A program made the position numbers and the translations under genes. Below, in pieces: positions 44,771 to 52,593 of a stretch of 64,000 nucleotides of DNA. Within the stretch, counting starts at the first letter, position 1. Every line of letters begins with the position of its first letter. This DNA is from an uncultured Collinsella sp. Its GTDB lineage: Bacteria > Actinomycetota > Coriobacteriia > Coriobacteriales > Coriobacteriaceae. Below the pieces are notes generated by a model, which was not told the DNA's origin, did not search any database, and worked only from the letters and a program-made list of their open reading frames with translations. The stretch spans positions 10,043 through 74,042 of the forward strand of contig CATYZI010000007.1 in assembly GCA_958415625.1 (NCBI GenBank), given 5' to 3'.

Positions 44771-45958
44771 ATGTCGAGCCTCACCGGTAAGTCATTGAAC
44801 CCTGTTATGAATCGCAGGAGCGTTATCGCGAGCGCAGCAGGTCTGGGGGCGATGTCTATTCTAGCTGGCTGCTCCTCCAACGGCGGCGACAGCGGTTCCG
44901 CTTCGGGCGACGCTTCGTTTAAGATCGGCACCATCGGCCCGCTGACCGGCGCCAACGCGTCCTACGGCAAGTCCGTTACCCAGGGTGTCGAGCTTGGCTG
45001 CAAGGATTTCTCGACCAAGGAGCTGCCGCTTGCCAGCAAGGCCGAGGATGACCAGGCCGACGGCGAGAAGGCCGTCAACGCCTTTAACACCCTGCTCGAC
45101 TGGGGCATGCAGGCCCTCGTCGGCCCGACCACCACGGGTGCGTCGGTTGCCGTTGCCGCCGAGTGCGGTAACGACCCCGAGACGTTCATGATCACTCCGT
45201 CCGCGTCCTCCGAGGACGTCACCAAGGGCAAGGATTGCGTCTTCCAGGTTTGCTTTACCGATCCCAACCAGGGCGTCAACGCTGCCAAGTTCCTGGCGCA
45301 GAAGTATGCGGACGAGAAGTTCGTACTGTTCTATAACTCCGGCGACGCCTATTCTTCGGGCATCGCAGATTCCTTTAAGGTTCAGGCCGCTAAATCCAAG
45401 CTCGAGATTGTTGACGAGGAGACCTTTAAGGACGACTCCGCCACGAGCTTTACCAACCAGCTCACCAAGGCCAAGCAGGCCGGCGCTACCATGATCTTTG
45501 CGCCGATCTACTACACGCCGGCGTCCGTCCTGCTCAAGAACGCCAAGGACATGGGCTACGACGTCAAGATGATGGGCTGCGACGGCATGGACGGCATCCT
45601 GGGCGTTGAGGGCTTCGACACCTCTCTTGCCGAGGGTCTGCTGCTCATGACCCCGTTCTCCGCCGACGACGAGAAGAACGCCGACTTCGTCAACGCTTAC
45701 AAGGATAAGTATGGCGAGACTCCGGACCAGTTTGCCGCCGACGCTTACGACGGCGTGCACGCGGTGGCCGAGGCCCTCGAGGAGGCCGGTCTTGGTGTCG
45801 ACGCCGACCCGACCGAGGTCGCCGAGAAGCTGCCTAAGGCTATGCTCAAGATTACCGTTGACGGTCTGACCGGCAAGCTCACCTGGAACGATAAGGGCCA
45901 GGTCCAGAAGGAGCCCACGGCGTACGTCATCACCGACGGCAAGTACGTACAGGCCTAA
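44771..45958 (+). CDS. livK: Branched-chain amino acid ABC transporter substrate-binding lipoprotein, copy 2
   Basis: 395 residues, ATG behind GGAGAGCCGC. The signal peptide has RRSVIASAAG and lipobox ILAGC. It shares the whole LivK fold with copy 1 but the two differ mostly in the N-terminal lobe and the last 60 residues, which suggests different ligands or affinities. It is followed after 139 bp by livH. The fusion of two binding proteins with one permease set is common where leucine, isoleucine and valine are sensed separately. Confidence 0.93.
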   Translation: MSSLTGKSLNPVMNRRSVIASAAGLGAMSILAGCSSNGGDSGSASGDASFKIGTIGPLTGANASYGKSVTQGVELGCKDFSTKELPLASKAEDDQADGEKAVNAFNTLLDWGMQALVGPTTTGASVAVAAECGNDPETFMITPSASSEDVTKGKDCVFQVCFTDPNQGVNAAKFLAQKYADEKFVLFYNSGDAYSSGIADSFKVQAAKSKLEIVDEETFKDDSATSFTNQLTKAKQAGATMIFAPIYYTPASVLLKNAKDMGYDVKMMGCDGMDGILGVEGFDTSLAEGLLLMTPFSADDEKNADFVNAYKDKYGETPDQFAADAYDGVHAVAEALEEAGLGVDADPTEVAEKLPKAMLKITVDGLTGKLTWNDKGQVQKEPTAYVITDGKYVQA

Positions 45959-46097
45959 TAAGCCGCCTTACATAGAGCGGTTTTGATCCCAAGCAGGGGA
46001 GGTTTTGGCCTTCCCTGCTTGCTTGGTATCTAGGGACAGTGTAACGTCCCTGTTTCATACATTAACTGGAAACCTATTCGAAAGGGGGATGTGGAAC

Positions 46098-46979
46098 ATG
46101 ACGGTCTTTATCCAATACCTGGTCAACGGCCTGTCCATGGGCAGCGTCTACGCCATCATCGCGTTGGGCTACACCATGGTCTATGGCATCGCCAAGATGC
46201 TGAACTTCGCTCACGGCGACGTTATCATGGTCGGTGCCTATGTCTCGTTCTGCGCCACGTCGTATCTCGGCCTCCCGGGCTGGGCATCTGTAATTCTCTC
46301 TTGTGTGGTCTGTACCGTTCTCGGTGTTCTCATCGAGGGTCTGGCATACAAGCCGCTGCGTCAGGCGGGCCCGCTGGCCGTTCTGATCACGGCTATCGGC
46401 GTGTCCTACTTCCTACAGAATGCCGCACAGCTTCTGTGGGGCGCCACGCCCAAGAACTTCACTTCGCTCGTTGCCTTCCCGGTGCCGGAGTTCTTGGCCA
46501 AGCTCAACGTAAGCGCCGTCTCGCTCGTCACCATCGTCGCCTGCCTGGTTATCATGGCCGGCCTGATGTTCTTTACAGGTAAGACCAAGATGGGCAAGGC
46601 CATGCGCGCCGTGTCCGAGGACAAGGCCGCCGCTCAGCTCATGGGCATCAACGTCAACCGCACCATCTCGATGACGTTTGCCATCGGCTCCGCCCTTGCC
46701 GCCATCGCCGGCGTGCTGCTGTGCTCCTACTCGCCGGTGCTGCAGCCCACGACGGGTGCCATGCCGGGCATCAAGGCCTTCGACGCCGCCGTCTTCGGTG
46801 GCATCGGCTCCATCCCCGGCGCCTTTGTCGGTGGCATTCTCATCGGCATCATCGAGGCGATGGCGCAGGCCTACATTTCCACGAGCCTTGCCAACTCCAT
46901 CGTCTTTGGCGTTTTGATCATCGTCCTGCTCGTCAAGCCTGCCGGCCTCTTGGGCAAGTACGTCCCCGAGAAGGTGTAG
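46098..46979 (+). CDS. livH: Branched-chain amino acid ABC transporter permease LivH
   Basis: 293 residues starting MTVFIQYLVNGLSMGSVYAI; AAAGGGGG lies 9 bases ahead of this ATG, better placed than for the ATG at 46089. The LivH signature YTMVYGIAKMLNFAHGD is near the start and AVSEDKAAAQLMGIN, the ATPase-contact EAA-like loop, is in the second half. About eight to nine helices. It is the first permease of the LivHMGF set; the livM start directly follows its stop. Confidence 0.95.
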   Translation: MTVFIQYLVNGLSMGSVYAIIALGYTMVYGIAKMLNFAHGDVIMVGAYVSFCATSYLGLPGWASVILSCVVCTVLGVLIEGLAYKPLRQAGPLAVLITAIGVSYFLQNAAQLLWGATPKNFTSLVAFPVPEFLAKLNVSAVSLVTIVACLVIMAGLMFFTGKTKMGKAMRAVSEDKAAAQLMGINVNRTISMTFAIGSALAAIAGVLLCSYSPVLQPTTGAMPGIKAFDAAVFGGIGSIPGAFVGGILIGIIEAMAQAYISTSLANSIVFGVLIIVLLVKPAGLLGKYVPEKV

Positions 46980-46988
46980 GTGAGCGTT

Positions 46989-48068
46989 ATGAAGTTTCTT
47001 AAAGATAAGCAGACGCGTCACGACTTTGTCACGTACGCCATGTGCATCGTGGCCTTCGCCATCGTGTTCTTTATGCAGTCCAACCATATGATCCCGCGCA
47101 TGATCGCCGGTCAGTTGGTTCCCATCACGGCCTATATCGTCATGGCCATCTCCCTTAACCTCGTCGTCGGCATCGCGGGCGACTTGTCGCTGGGCCATGC
47201 GGGCTTTATGAGTGTCGGTGCCTACACGGGCATCGTCACCGCGGTCGCCCTCGAGAGCGCCGTTCCCTCCGATCCGGTGCGCCTTATCATCAGCATCGTG
47301 GTCGGCGCCATCGCTGCCGCCATCCTGGGCTTCTTGATCGGCATCCCGGTCCTGCGCCTGAGCGGCGATTACCTGGCTATCGTGACGCTGGCCTTTGGCG
47401 AGATCATCAAAGAGATCGTCACCTGCCTTATCGTGGGTGTCGACTCGCGCGGCCTGCACGTGATCTTTAACATCACGGGCAACTCTACGATCGACGACCT
47501 GCATCTGCTCGAGGACGGCACCGCCATCATCAAGGGCGCCCAGGGCGCATCGGGCGTGTCGACGTACTCGACCTTCCTCGCCGGTGCCATCCTGGTCATG
47601 GTCGCACTCGTGATCGTGCTCAACCTGGTTCGCAGCCGTACCGGCCGTGCCATCATGGCAGTGCGCGATAACAAGATTGCAGCCGAGTCCGTGGGCATCT
47701 CCGTCACCCAGTACCGCATGATCGCCTTCGTGGTTTCCGCTGCCCTCGCCGGTGCTGCCGGAGCCCTCTTCGGCGGTAACTTCTCGCAGCTCTCCGCCAC
47801 CAAGTTCGACTTCAACACGTCCATCCTCATTCTGGTGTTCGTGGTCCTGGGCGGTCTGGGCAACATGCGCGGCTCCGTCATCGCCGCGGCGCTGCTCACG
47901 GTGCTCCCCGAGCTGCTCCGTCAGTTCTCGGACTACCGCATGCTCATCTACGCCATCGTGCTGATTCTGGTTATGGTCTTTACTAACAACCCGCAGCTCA
48001 AGGCGTTCTTCGCACGCATTAAGGACCGCTTTGCTTCCAAGAAGGAGGTGGCAGCCGATGCCCAGTAA
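46989..48068 (+). CDS. livM: Branched-chain amino acid ABC transporter permease LivM
   Basis: 359 residues from the ATG at 46989 with AGGTGAG upstream; a GTG at 46980 would add three. Ten hydrophobic segments, with the LivM pattern LNLVVGIAGDLSLGHAGFM and AVRDNKIAAESVGI as the ATPase-facing loop, and VVLGGLGNMRGSVIAA. It overlaps livG by 11 bp, which supports co-translation. Confidence 0.95.
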   Translation: MKFLKDKQTRHDFVTYAMCIVAFAIVFFMQSNHMIPRMIAGQLVPITAYIVMAISLNLVVGIAGDLSLGHAGFMSVGAYTGIVTAVALESAVPSDPVRLIISIVVGAIAAAILGFLIGIPVLRLSGDYLAIVTLAFGEIIKEIVTCLIVGVDSRGLHVIFNITGNSTIDDLHLLEDGTAIIKGAQGASGVSTYSTFLAGAILVMVALVIVLNLVRSRTGRAIMAVRDNKIAAESVGISVTQYRMIAFVVSAALAGAAGALFGGNFSQLSATKFDFNTSILILVFVVLGGLGNMRGSVIAAALLTVLPELLRQFSDYRMLIYAIVLILVMVFTNNPQLKAFFARIKDRFASKKEVAADAQ

Positions 48069-48918
48069 GTTTGAGTTCAACAAGGGCAAGATGGTCCCGT
48101 ATCCTTCTGGCGCCATTGTCCCCGACCGCGACCTGGGCCAGCGCCCGGCGCTCGAGTGCATCCACCTGGGCATTGAATTCGGCGGCCTTAAGGCAGTCGA
48201 CGACTTTAGCCTAACCATCGGCAAGACAGAGATCGCCGGTCTCATCGGCCCCAACGGTGCCGGCAAGACCACGGTCTTCAACCTGCTCACCAAGGTGTAC
48301 CAGCCTACGCACGGCACCATCCTGCTCGACGGTGAGGACACCTCGGGCAAGTCGGTCTACCAGGTCAACCGCATGGGCATCGCCCGTACCTTCCAGAACA
48401 TTCGTCTGTTCAACACCATGACGGTGGAGGACAACGTCAAGGTCGGTCTGCACAATCAGGAGCGCTACTCCGGCTTTGAGGGCGTGTTGCGCCTGCCGAC
48501 GTATTGGAAGCACGAGAAGGCCGCCCACGAGCGCGCCATGGAGCTGCTGTCCATTTTTGACATGGAGCACCTGGCAAATGAACAGGCCGGATCGCTGCCT
48601 TACGGCGCCCAGCGTCGTCTGGAGATCGTCCGCGCGCTTGCCACCAACCCCAAGCTGCTGTTGCTCGACGAGCCTGCCGCCGGCATGAACCCGTCCGAGA
48701 CCGCGGAGCTCATGGAGAACATCGTCAAGATCCGCGACACCTTCGGCATCGCCATCATGCTTATCGAGCATGATATGTCGCTCGTTATGAACATCTGCGA
48801 GGGCATCTGCGTGCTTAACTTTGGCAAGGTTATCGCTAAGGGTACGGCCGAGGAGATCCAGAACAACGATGCCGTTATCGAGGCATATCTGGGCAAGCAG
48901 GATAAGGGGGAGAACTAA
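48058..48918 (+). CDS. livG: Branched-chain amino acid ABC transporter ATP-binding protein LivG
   Basis: 286 residues, ATG behind AAGGAGG. Walker A GPNGAGKTT is near residue 63. The ABC signature is degenerate, SLPYGAQRRLEI, as is typical of LivG. Walker B LLLLDEPAAGMN and the switch His in IEHDMSLVM follow. With LivF it powers the LivHM permease. Confidence 0.95.
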   Translation: MPSKFEFNKGKMVPYPSGAIVPDRDLGQRPALECIHLGIEFGGLKAVDDFSLTIGKTEIAGLIGPNGAGKTTVFNLLTKVYQPTHGTILLDGEDTSGKSVYQVNRMGIARTFQNIRLFNTMTVEDNVKVGLHNQERYSGFEGVLRLPTYWKHEKAAHERAMELLSIFDMEHLANEQAGSLPYGAQRRLEIVRALATNPKLLLLDEPAAGMNPSETAELMENIVKIRDTFGIAIMLIEHDMSLVMNICEGICVLNFGKVIAKGTAEEIQNNDAVIEAYLGKQDKGEN

Positions 48919-49632
48919 ATGGCAGAGCCGATGCTTTCCGTCTACAACATCAACGTCTGGTACGGCGCCATCCACGCCATCAAGGACATCTCCTTTAACG
49001 TTAACGAGGGCGAGATCGTGGCTCTGATCGGCGCGAACGGCGCTGGCAAGTCCACAACGCTTAAAACCGTCTCGGGCCTGCTGCGTTCCAAGACCGGCTC
49101 CATCAAGTTTATGGGCGAGGACATTACCCATACGCCTGCCGACAAGCTGGTGGGCAAGGGCCTGGCTCAGGTTCCCGAGGGTCGTCGCGCTTTTTTGCAG
49201 ATGACGGTTGAGGAGAACCTGGAGATGGGTGCCTATACGCAGCCCAAGTCCACGGTGGCTCCGGGCCTTGAGCGCGTCTACGAGCAGTTCCCGCGCTTGA
49301 AGGAGCGCCGTCGCCAGGTCGCCGGCACCCTTTCGGGCGGCGAGCAGCAGATGCTCGTTATGGGCCGCGCCCTTATGAGCAACCCCAAGCTGCTCATGCT
49401 CGACGAACCTTCCATGGGCCTGGCGCCGATTCTGATTGAGCAGATCTTCCAGATTGTCGAGGATCTGCATAAGGCCGGCACCACGGTGCTTCTGGTCGAG
49501 CAAAACGCACAGATGGCTCTTTCCATCGCCACACGCGGCTACGTGCTCGAGACCGGCAAGATTACCATGACCGGCACCGGCCAAGAGCTCCTGCACGACG
49601 ATAACGTGCGTAAAGCCTACCTGGGCGGTTAA
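48919..49632 (+). CDS. livF: Branched-chain amino acid ABC transporter ATP-binding protein LivF
   Basis: 237 residues starting directly after the livG stop. Walker A GANGAGKSTTL, signature LSGGEQQML and Walker B LLMLDEPSMGLAP are intact, along with the LivF-type VPEGRRAFLQMTVEENLEMG. It is the last gene of the transporter and is followed by a strong terminator. Confidence 0.95.
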   Translation: MAEPMLSVYNINVWYGAIHAIKDISFNVNEGEIVALIGANGAGKSTTLKTVSGLLRSKTGSIKFMGEDITHTPADKLVGKGLAQVPEGRRAFLQMTVEENLEMGAYTQPKSTVAPGLERVYEQFPRLKERRRQVAGTLSGGEQQMLVMGRALMSNPKLLMLDEPSMGLAPILIEQIFQIVEDLHKAGTTVLLVEQNAQMALSIATRGYVLETGKITMTGTGQELLHDDNVRKAYLGG

Positions 49633-49642
49633 TTTTTCCAGC

Positions 49643-49680
49643 AAAGGGGCGCTGACTATCCCGGTCAGCGCCCCTTTTTT
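49643..49680 (+). terminator. Intrinsic terminator of the liv operon
   Basis: Arms AAAGGGGCGCTGAC (49643-49656) and GTCAGCGCCCCTTT (49664-49677) pair perfectly over 14 bp around a 7-base loop, with a run of T at the 3' side. Confidence 0.93.
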
Positions 49681-49795
49681 GGTGCAAGGGAGTCAGGTTG
49701 CTTTGCACCATAAACAGTCCCTATTCCACCGCAACTTCATGGGGGTGTGTGACAATGCCCGTCGGAAAACATCTGCTGTCTTTGGGGGTCTATCT

Positions 49796-50473
49796 ATGCT
49801 GTACGAGTTTTGTGCCGAGAACTTTGAGCGTGTGCCGGCGGCTATCGATGCCGGTGCAAGGCGTATCGAGCTGTGCGACAACCTTGCCGTTGGTGGCACT
49901 ACGCCTTCGGCCGGCGTTATCAGCGCTACGACCAACTATGCTCACGAGCACGATGCACGGGTGATGTGCATGATTCGTCCGCGTGGTGGCGACTTTCACT
50001 ACAACCAGGACGAGCTGCGTATGATGGAGATGGACCTGGGCCTTGCTGTGAGCGCCGGAGTTGACGGTCTGGTCTTTGGCTGCTGCAAGCCTTGTGCCGG
50101 CGGATGGGCGCTCGACGAGCTTACGTTGGGCGCACTCGTGATGGCTGCGGGCTGCGCGACCGAGGAATGCAAGCGTGAGCCCATCGACATCACCTTCCAC
50201 ATGGCGTTTGACCAGCTCTCGCCCGAGGCTCAGCTCGATGCGATTGATACACTTGCCGACTGCGGCGTTACGCGCATTCTGACGCACGGTGGTGCTGCCG
50301 GTGCGCCGATCGAGGACAACTTCGAAAACCTGGCCCGCTTGATCGAGTATGCGGGCGACCGCTTGACCATCCTTCCCGGAGGCGGCATTTCCACGGCCAA
50401 CCGCGATACCGTGGCGGCGGCGCTAGGCGTCTCCGAGCTCCATGGCACCAAGATCGTGCCGCTGGAGGTATAG
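49796..50473 (+). CDS. cutC: CutC family TIM-barrel protein
   Basis: 225 residues from an ATG after TTTGGGGGTC. The N-terminal LYEFCAENFERVPAAIDAGA, RIELCDNLAVGGTTPSAG and MIRPRGGDFHY are the family signature, as is ILTHGGAAGAPIED near the end. CutC was named for copper tolerance in Escherichia coli, but a direct copper role is disputed and the biochemical activity is unsettled. It ends 3 bp before the DUF4931 gene, suggesting co-expression. Confidence 0.88.
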   Translation: MLYEFCAENFERVPAAIDAGARRIELCDNLAVGGTTPSAGVISATTNYAHEHDARVMCMIRPRGGDFHYNQDELRMMEMDLGLAVSAGVDGLVFGCCKPCAGGWALDELTLGALVMAAGCATEECKREPIDITFHMAFDQLSPEAQLDAIDTLADCGVTRILTHGGAAGAPIEDNFENLARLIEYAGDRLTILPGGGISTANRDTVAAALGVSELHGTKIVPLEV

Positions 50474-50476
50474 TCC

Positions 50477-51274
50477 GTGGCGCTCGTATTTGACGTCCAG
50501 CAGGCGAGCGGCAAGCCCGACGATAATCGTCGCCCTGGCACCGCGTGTCCCTTTTGCGACACGGAGGGGCTCGCCAACATCATCCAGCGCGATGGTGACT
50601 GCATCTGGCTCGAGAATAAGTTCAAGACCTTGCGGGCCACCCGTCAGACCGTATTGATCGAGTCTGCCAATCACGACGCCGACCTGGTGACCTATGAACC
50701 GGATGAGCTGCATCATGTGATGCGGTTTGCCCTGGGCTGTTGGCAGCAGATGATCGATTCCCAACAGTACCGCAGTGTGCTCATGTACAAGAACAAAGGC
50801 CCGCTTTCGGGCGGCAGCCTCGTCCATCCACACATGCAGATTGTGGGTTTGGAGCAGGAAGACGGCTATGCTTCGCTGGCTTCCGCCAATTTCGAAGGCA
50901 TCGATGTCTGGCGGCAGGGGAGAATCTCGGTCAACATCTCAACCGAGCCTATCATGGGATTCTTTGAGGTCAACGTCTCGGCTCCACAGGGAATCGCCGC
51001 CAGCGACGACGCCCGCGACAAAGCCGAAGCAGACCTGTTTGCCGATGCGATTCAGGTGGCCCTGCGCTATATCCTGCACGAGCACCACGGCGGTCGCGCG
51101 GAGTCGTACAACTTGTTCTTCTATCACCTGGGCGGTCGGACCATTGCCAAGGCGCTGCCGCGTTGGGTGGTTTCGCCCTACTTTGTCGGCTATCGTTTGG
51201 CCCAAGTCAATGCTGAGACGACGCTCGATATCGATGCTGAGCGTCTGCGTGCGCATCTGGAAACGCTCGTATAG
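50477..51274 (+). CDS. DUF4931/GalT-like HIT-fold protein
   Basis: 265 residues with GTG start and CTGGAGG ahead of it, inside the end of cutC. It has CPFC near residue 24 and, at mid-sequence, GGSLVHPHMQIVG, a HxHxQ triad like those of GalT and HIT hydrolases. FNNKFxTL-like and SYNLFFYHLGG segments follow. Predicted nucleotidyl-transferase or hydrolase; the substrate is unknown. It is adjacent to cutC in one unit. Confidence 0.75.
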   Translation: MALVFDVQQASGKPDDNRRPGTACPFCDTEGLANIIQRDGDCIWLENKFKTLRATRQTVLIESANHDADLVTYEPDELHHVMRFALGCWQQMIDSQQYRSVLMYKNKGPLSGGSLVHPHMQIVGLEQEDGYASLASANFEGIDVWRQGRISVNISTEPIMGFFEVNVSAPQGIAASDDARDKAEADLFADAIQVALRYILHEHHGGRAESYNLFFYHLGGRTIAKALPRWVVSPYFVGYRLAQVNAETTLDIDAERLRAHLETLV

Positions 51275-51304
51275 CAAGACTAACACCCGCGTAATGCGGA
51301 CAGC

Positions 51305-52303
51305 CTAGCGCGCCATGGCGTCGCGGCCAGCCTCGACCCGCTTGCGCTGGGCGGCGCGCTCCTCGCCGGTCAGGCGCTCAAAGAGGTGCCCGATAATTGA
51401 GGCCAACACCTGCTGAAACAGCGTGCCGCACATGACGGGGAATACCACTTCGCCGGGAAAATATTGCGTGGCGATGACGGCACCCGAAGAGATGTTGCGC
51501 ATGCCGCAGGTAAAGCACATGGTGGTCATCTCGCTATACGGCAGGTGCAGGGCCCGGGCGATCAGGACGCCGATGATAAAGCCGCTGATGGCGAACACCA
51601 GGATAAAGAGCGCGACTTCTAAGCGCTCAACATTCATGTGTAGCACGTACTCGCTCATAGCGGTGGAGTTGGACGCGATGACGCCCATCATCATGAACTT
51701 GCAGGCGGGCGAGAGCGCGGGAGAGAGTTTCTCGTGGCCCCAGCCGCGCGTGAGTTCATTGATGACAATACCGAGCACAGCGGGGATGGCGATCATAAAG
51801 GCCATGTTCTGCATCATGCTCGGCACATCGATCGAGACGGTGGCGCCCAGCAAGAGCTTGAGCGTGAGCGGAATCGTCACGGGCGAGATGACCGAGGACG
51901 TCAGGATAATGGTGAGCGCAAGCGGGCCGTTGCCGCCGAACATGCTAATCCACATAAAGGCGGTGACTGCCACGGGTACGCTGTACTCGAGCACGATGCC
52001 GCAGACAAGGTTGGGGTTGGAACCAAAGAACAACAACCCCATGGCATAGGCTGCGATAGGGATGAGCACCGCCGAGACGAGTAGCGCCAAGACCAGGTGC
52101 AACGGACGGCGGAACACCTCGGCAACCTGGTGAAAGGTGTTGCTGAGCGCACCTTGGAACGTCATAAAGGCAAACAGGGCGGGAACGATGGGCTTGAGCA
52201 CGCCGATCTGCTGGGGAAAGAGCACGCCGAGCGTCACGCAAATCGGAACGATGACCTGCATGTGCCCCGCGAGAAACTTGCCCAGTCCAACCCATTGCTT
52301 CAT
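51305..52303 (-). CDS. Bile acid:sodium symporter family (BASS) transporter
   Basis: 332 residues with nine or ten hydrophobic helices. The family pattern is visible: LEYSVPVAVTAFMWISMFGG, TSSVISPVTIPLTLKLLLG and TCGMRNISSGAVIA, where conserved polar residues line the sodium site in related structures. The actual substrate could be a bile acid, pantoate or another organic anion. ATG preceded by GGGAGTC. The 276 bp to the recJ fusion are divergent; a -10-like TATAAT is at 52466-52471 with no good -35. Confidence 0.82.
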   Translation of the reverse strand: MKQWVGLGKFLAGHMQVIVPICVTLGVLFPQQIGVLKPIVPALFAFMTFQGALSNTFHQVAEVFRRPLHLVLALLVSAVLIPIAAYAMGLLFFGSNPNLVCGIVLEYSVPVAVTAFMWISMFGGNGPLALTIILTSSVISPVTIPLTLKLLLGATVSIDVPSMMQNMAFMIAIPAVLGIVINELTRGWGHEKLSPALSPACKFMMMGVIASNSTAMSEYVLHMNVERLEVALFILVFAISGFIIGVLIARALHLPYSEMTTMCFTCGMRNISSGAVIATQYFPGEVVFPVMCGTLFQQVLASIIGHLFERLTGEERAAQRKRVEAGRDAMAR

Positions 52304-52527
52304 ATGCTCTTGTGACTCCCTTTGCTCGTGAATCCGTTTTGAATGGATATGCTAGACGCTCGCGTGCGTCCGTGCGTCAGAAACGCTTGAATATTTCGAG
52401 GCTATTACCGGCATCGTTTACCGAAACCGCGGCGTACTGCGGCGATTTGCGTCCGCGCTGCACGGTATAATAAATTCGTTCAACAGATCTGCCTGCCGAA
52501 GCGGGCATACACAGAGGACTCATCGCT

Positions 52528-52593
52528 ATGAACCGTGAGAGGTATCGCGGCGACCTGCCCCTATCGGGGGTGGGCGCCTATGTCATCGCTTAA
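52528..52593 (+). CDS. Possible 21-residue leader peptide before the RecJ fusion
   Basis: An ATG at 52528 with AGAGGAC upstream opens a short frame of 21 residues (MNRERYRGDLPLSGVGAYVIA) ending TAA at 52591-52593, 11 bp beyond the start of the RecJ fusion at 52580. The frames differ. It could couple or attenuate translation of the nuclease, or be a chance ORF; no homologue is known to me. Confidence 0.3.
   Translation: MNRERYRGDLPLSGVGAYVIA

Noticed and set aside
46413..48350. 645-codon minus-strand open frame
   Set aside because: Antisense to livHM and livG with Asp/His/Gln-rich noise; the plus-strand genes are unambiguous.
48211..49644. 477-codon minus-strand frame
   Set aside because: Shadow of livG and livF.
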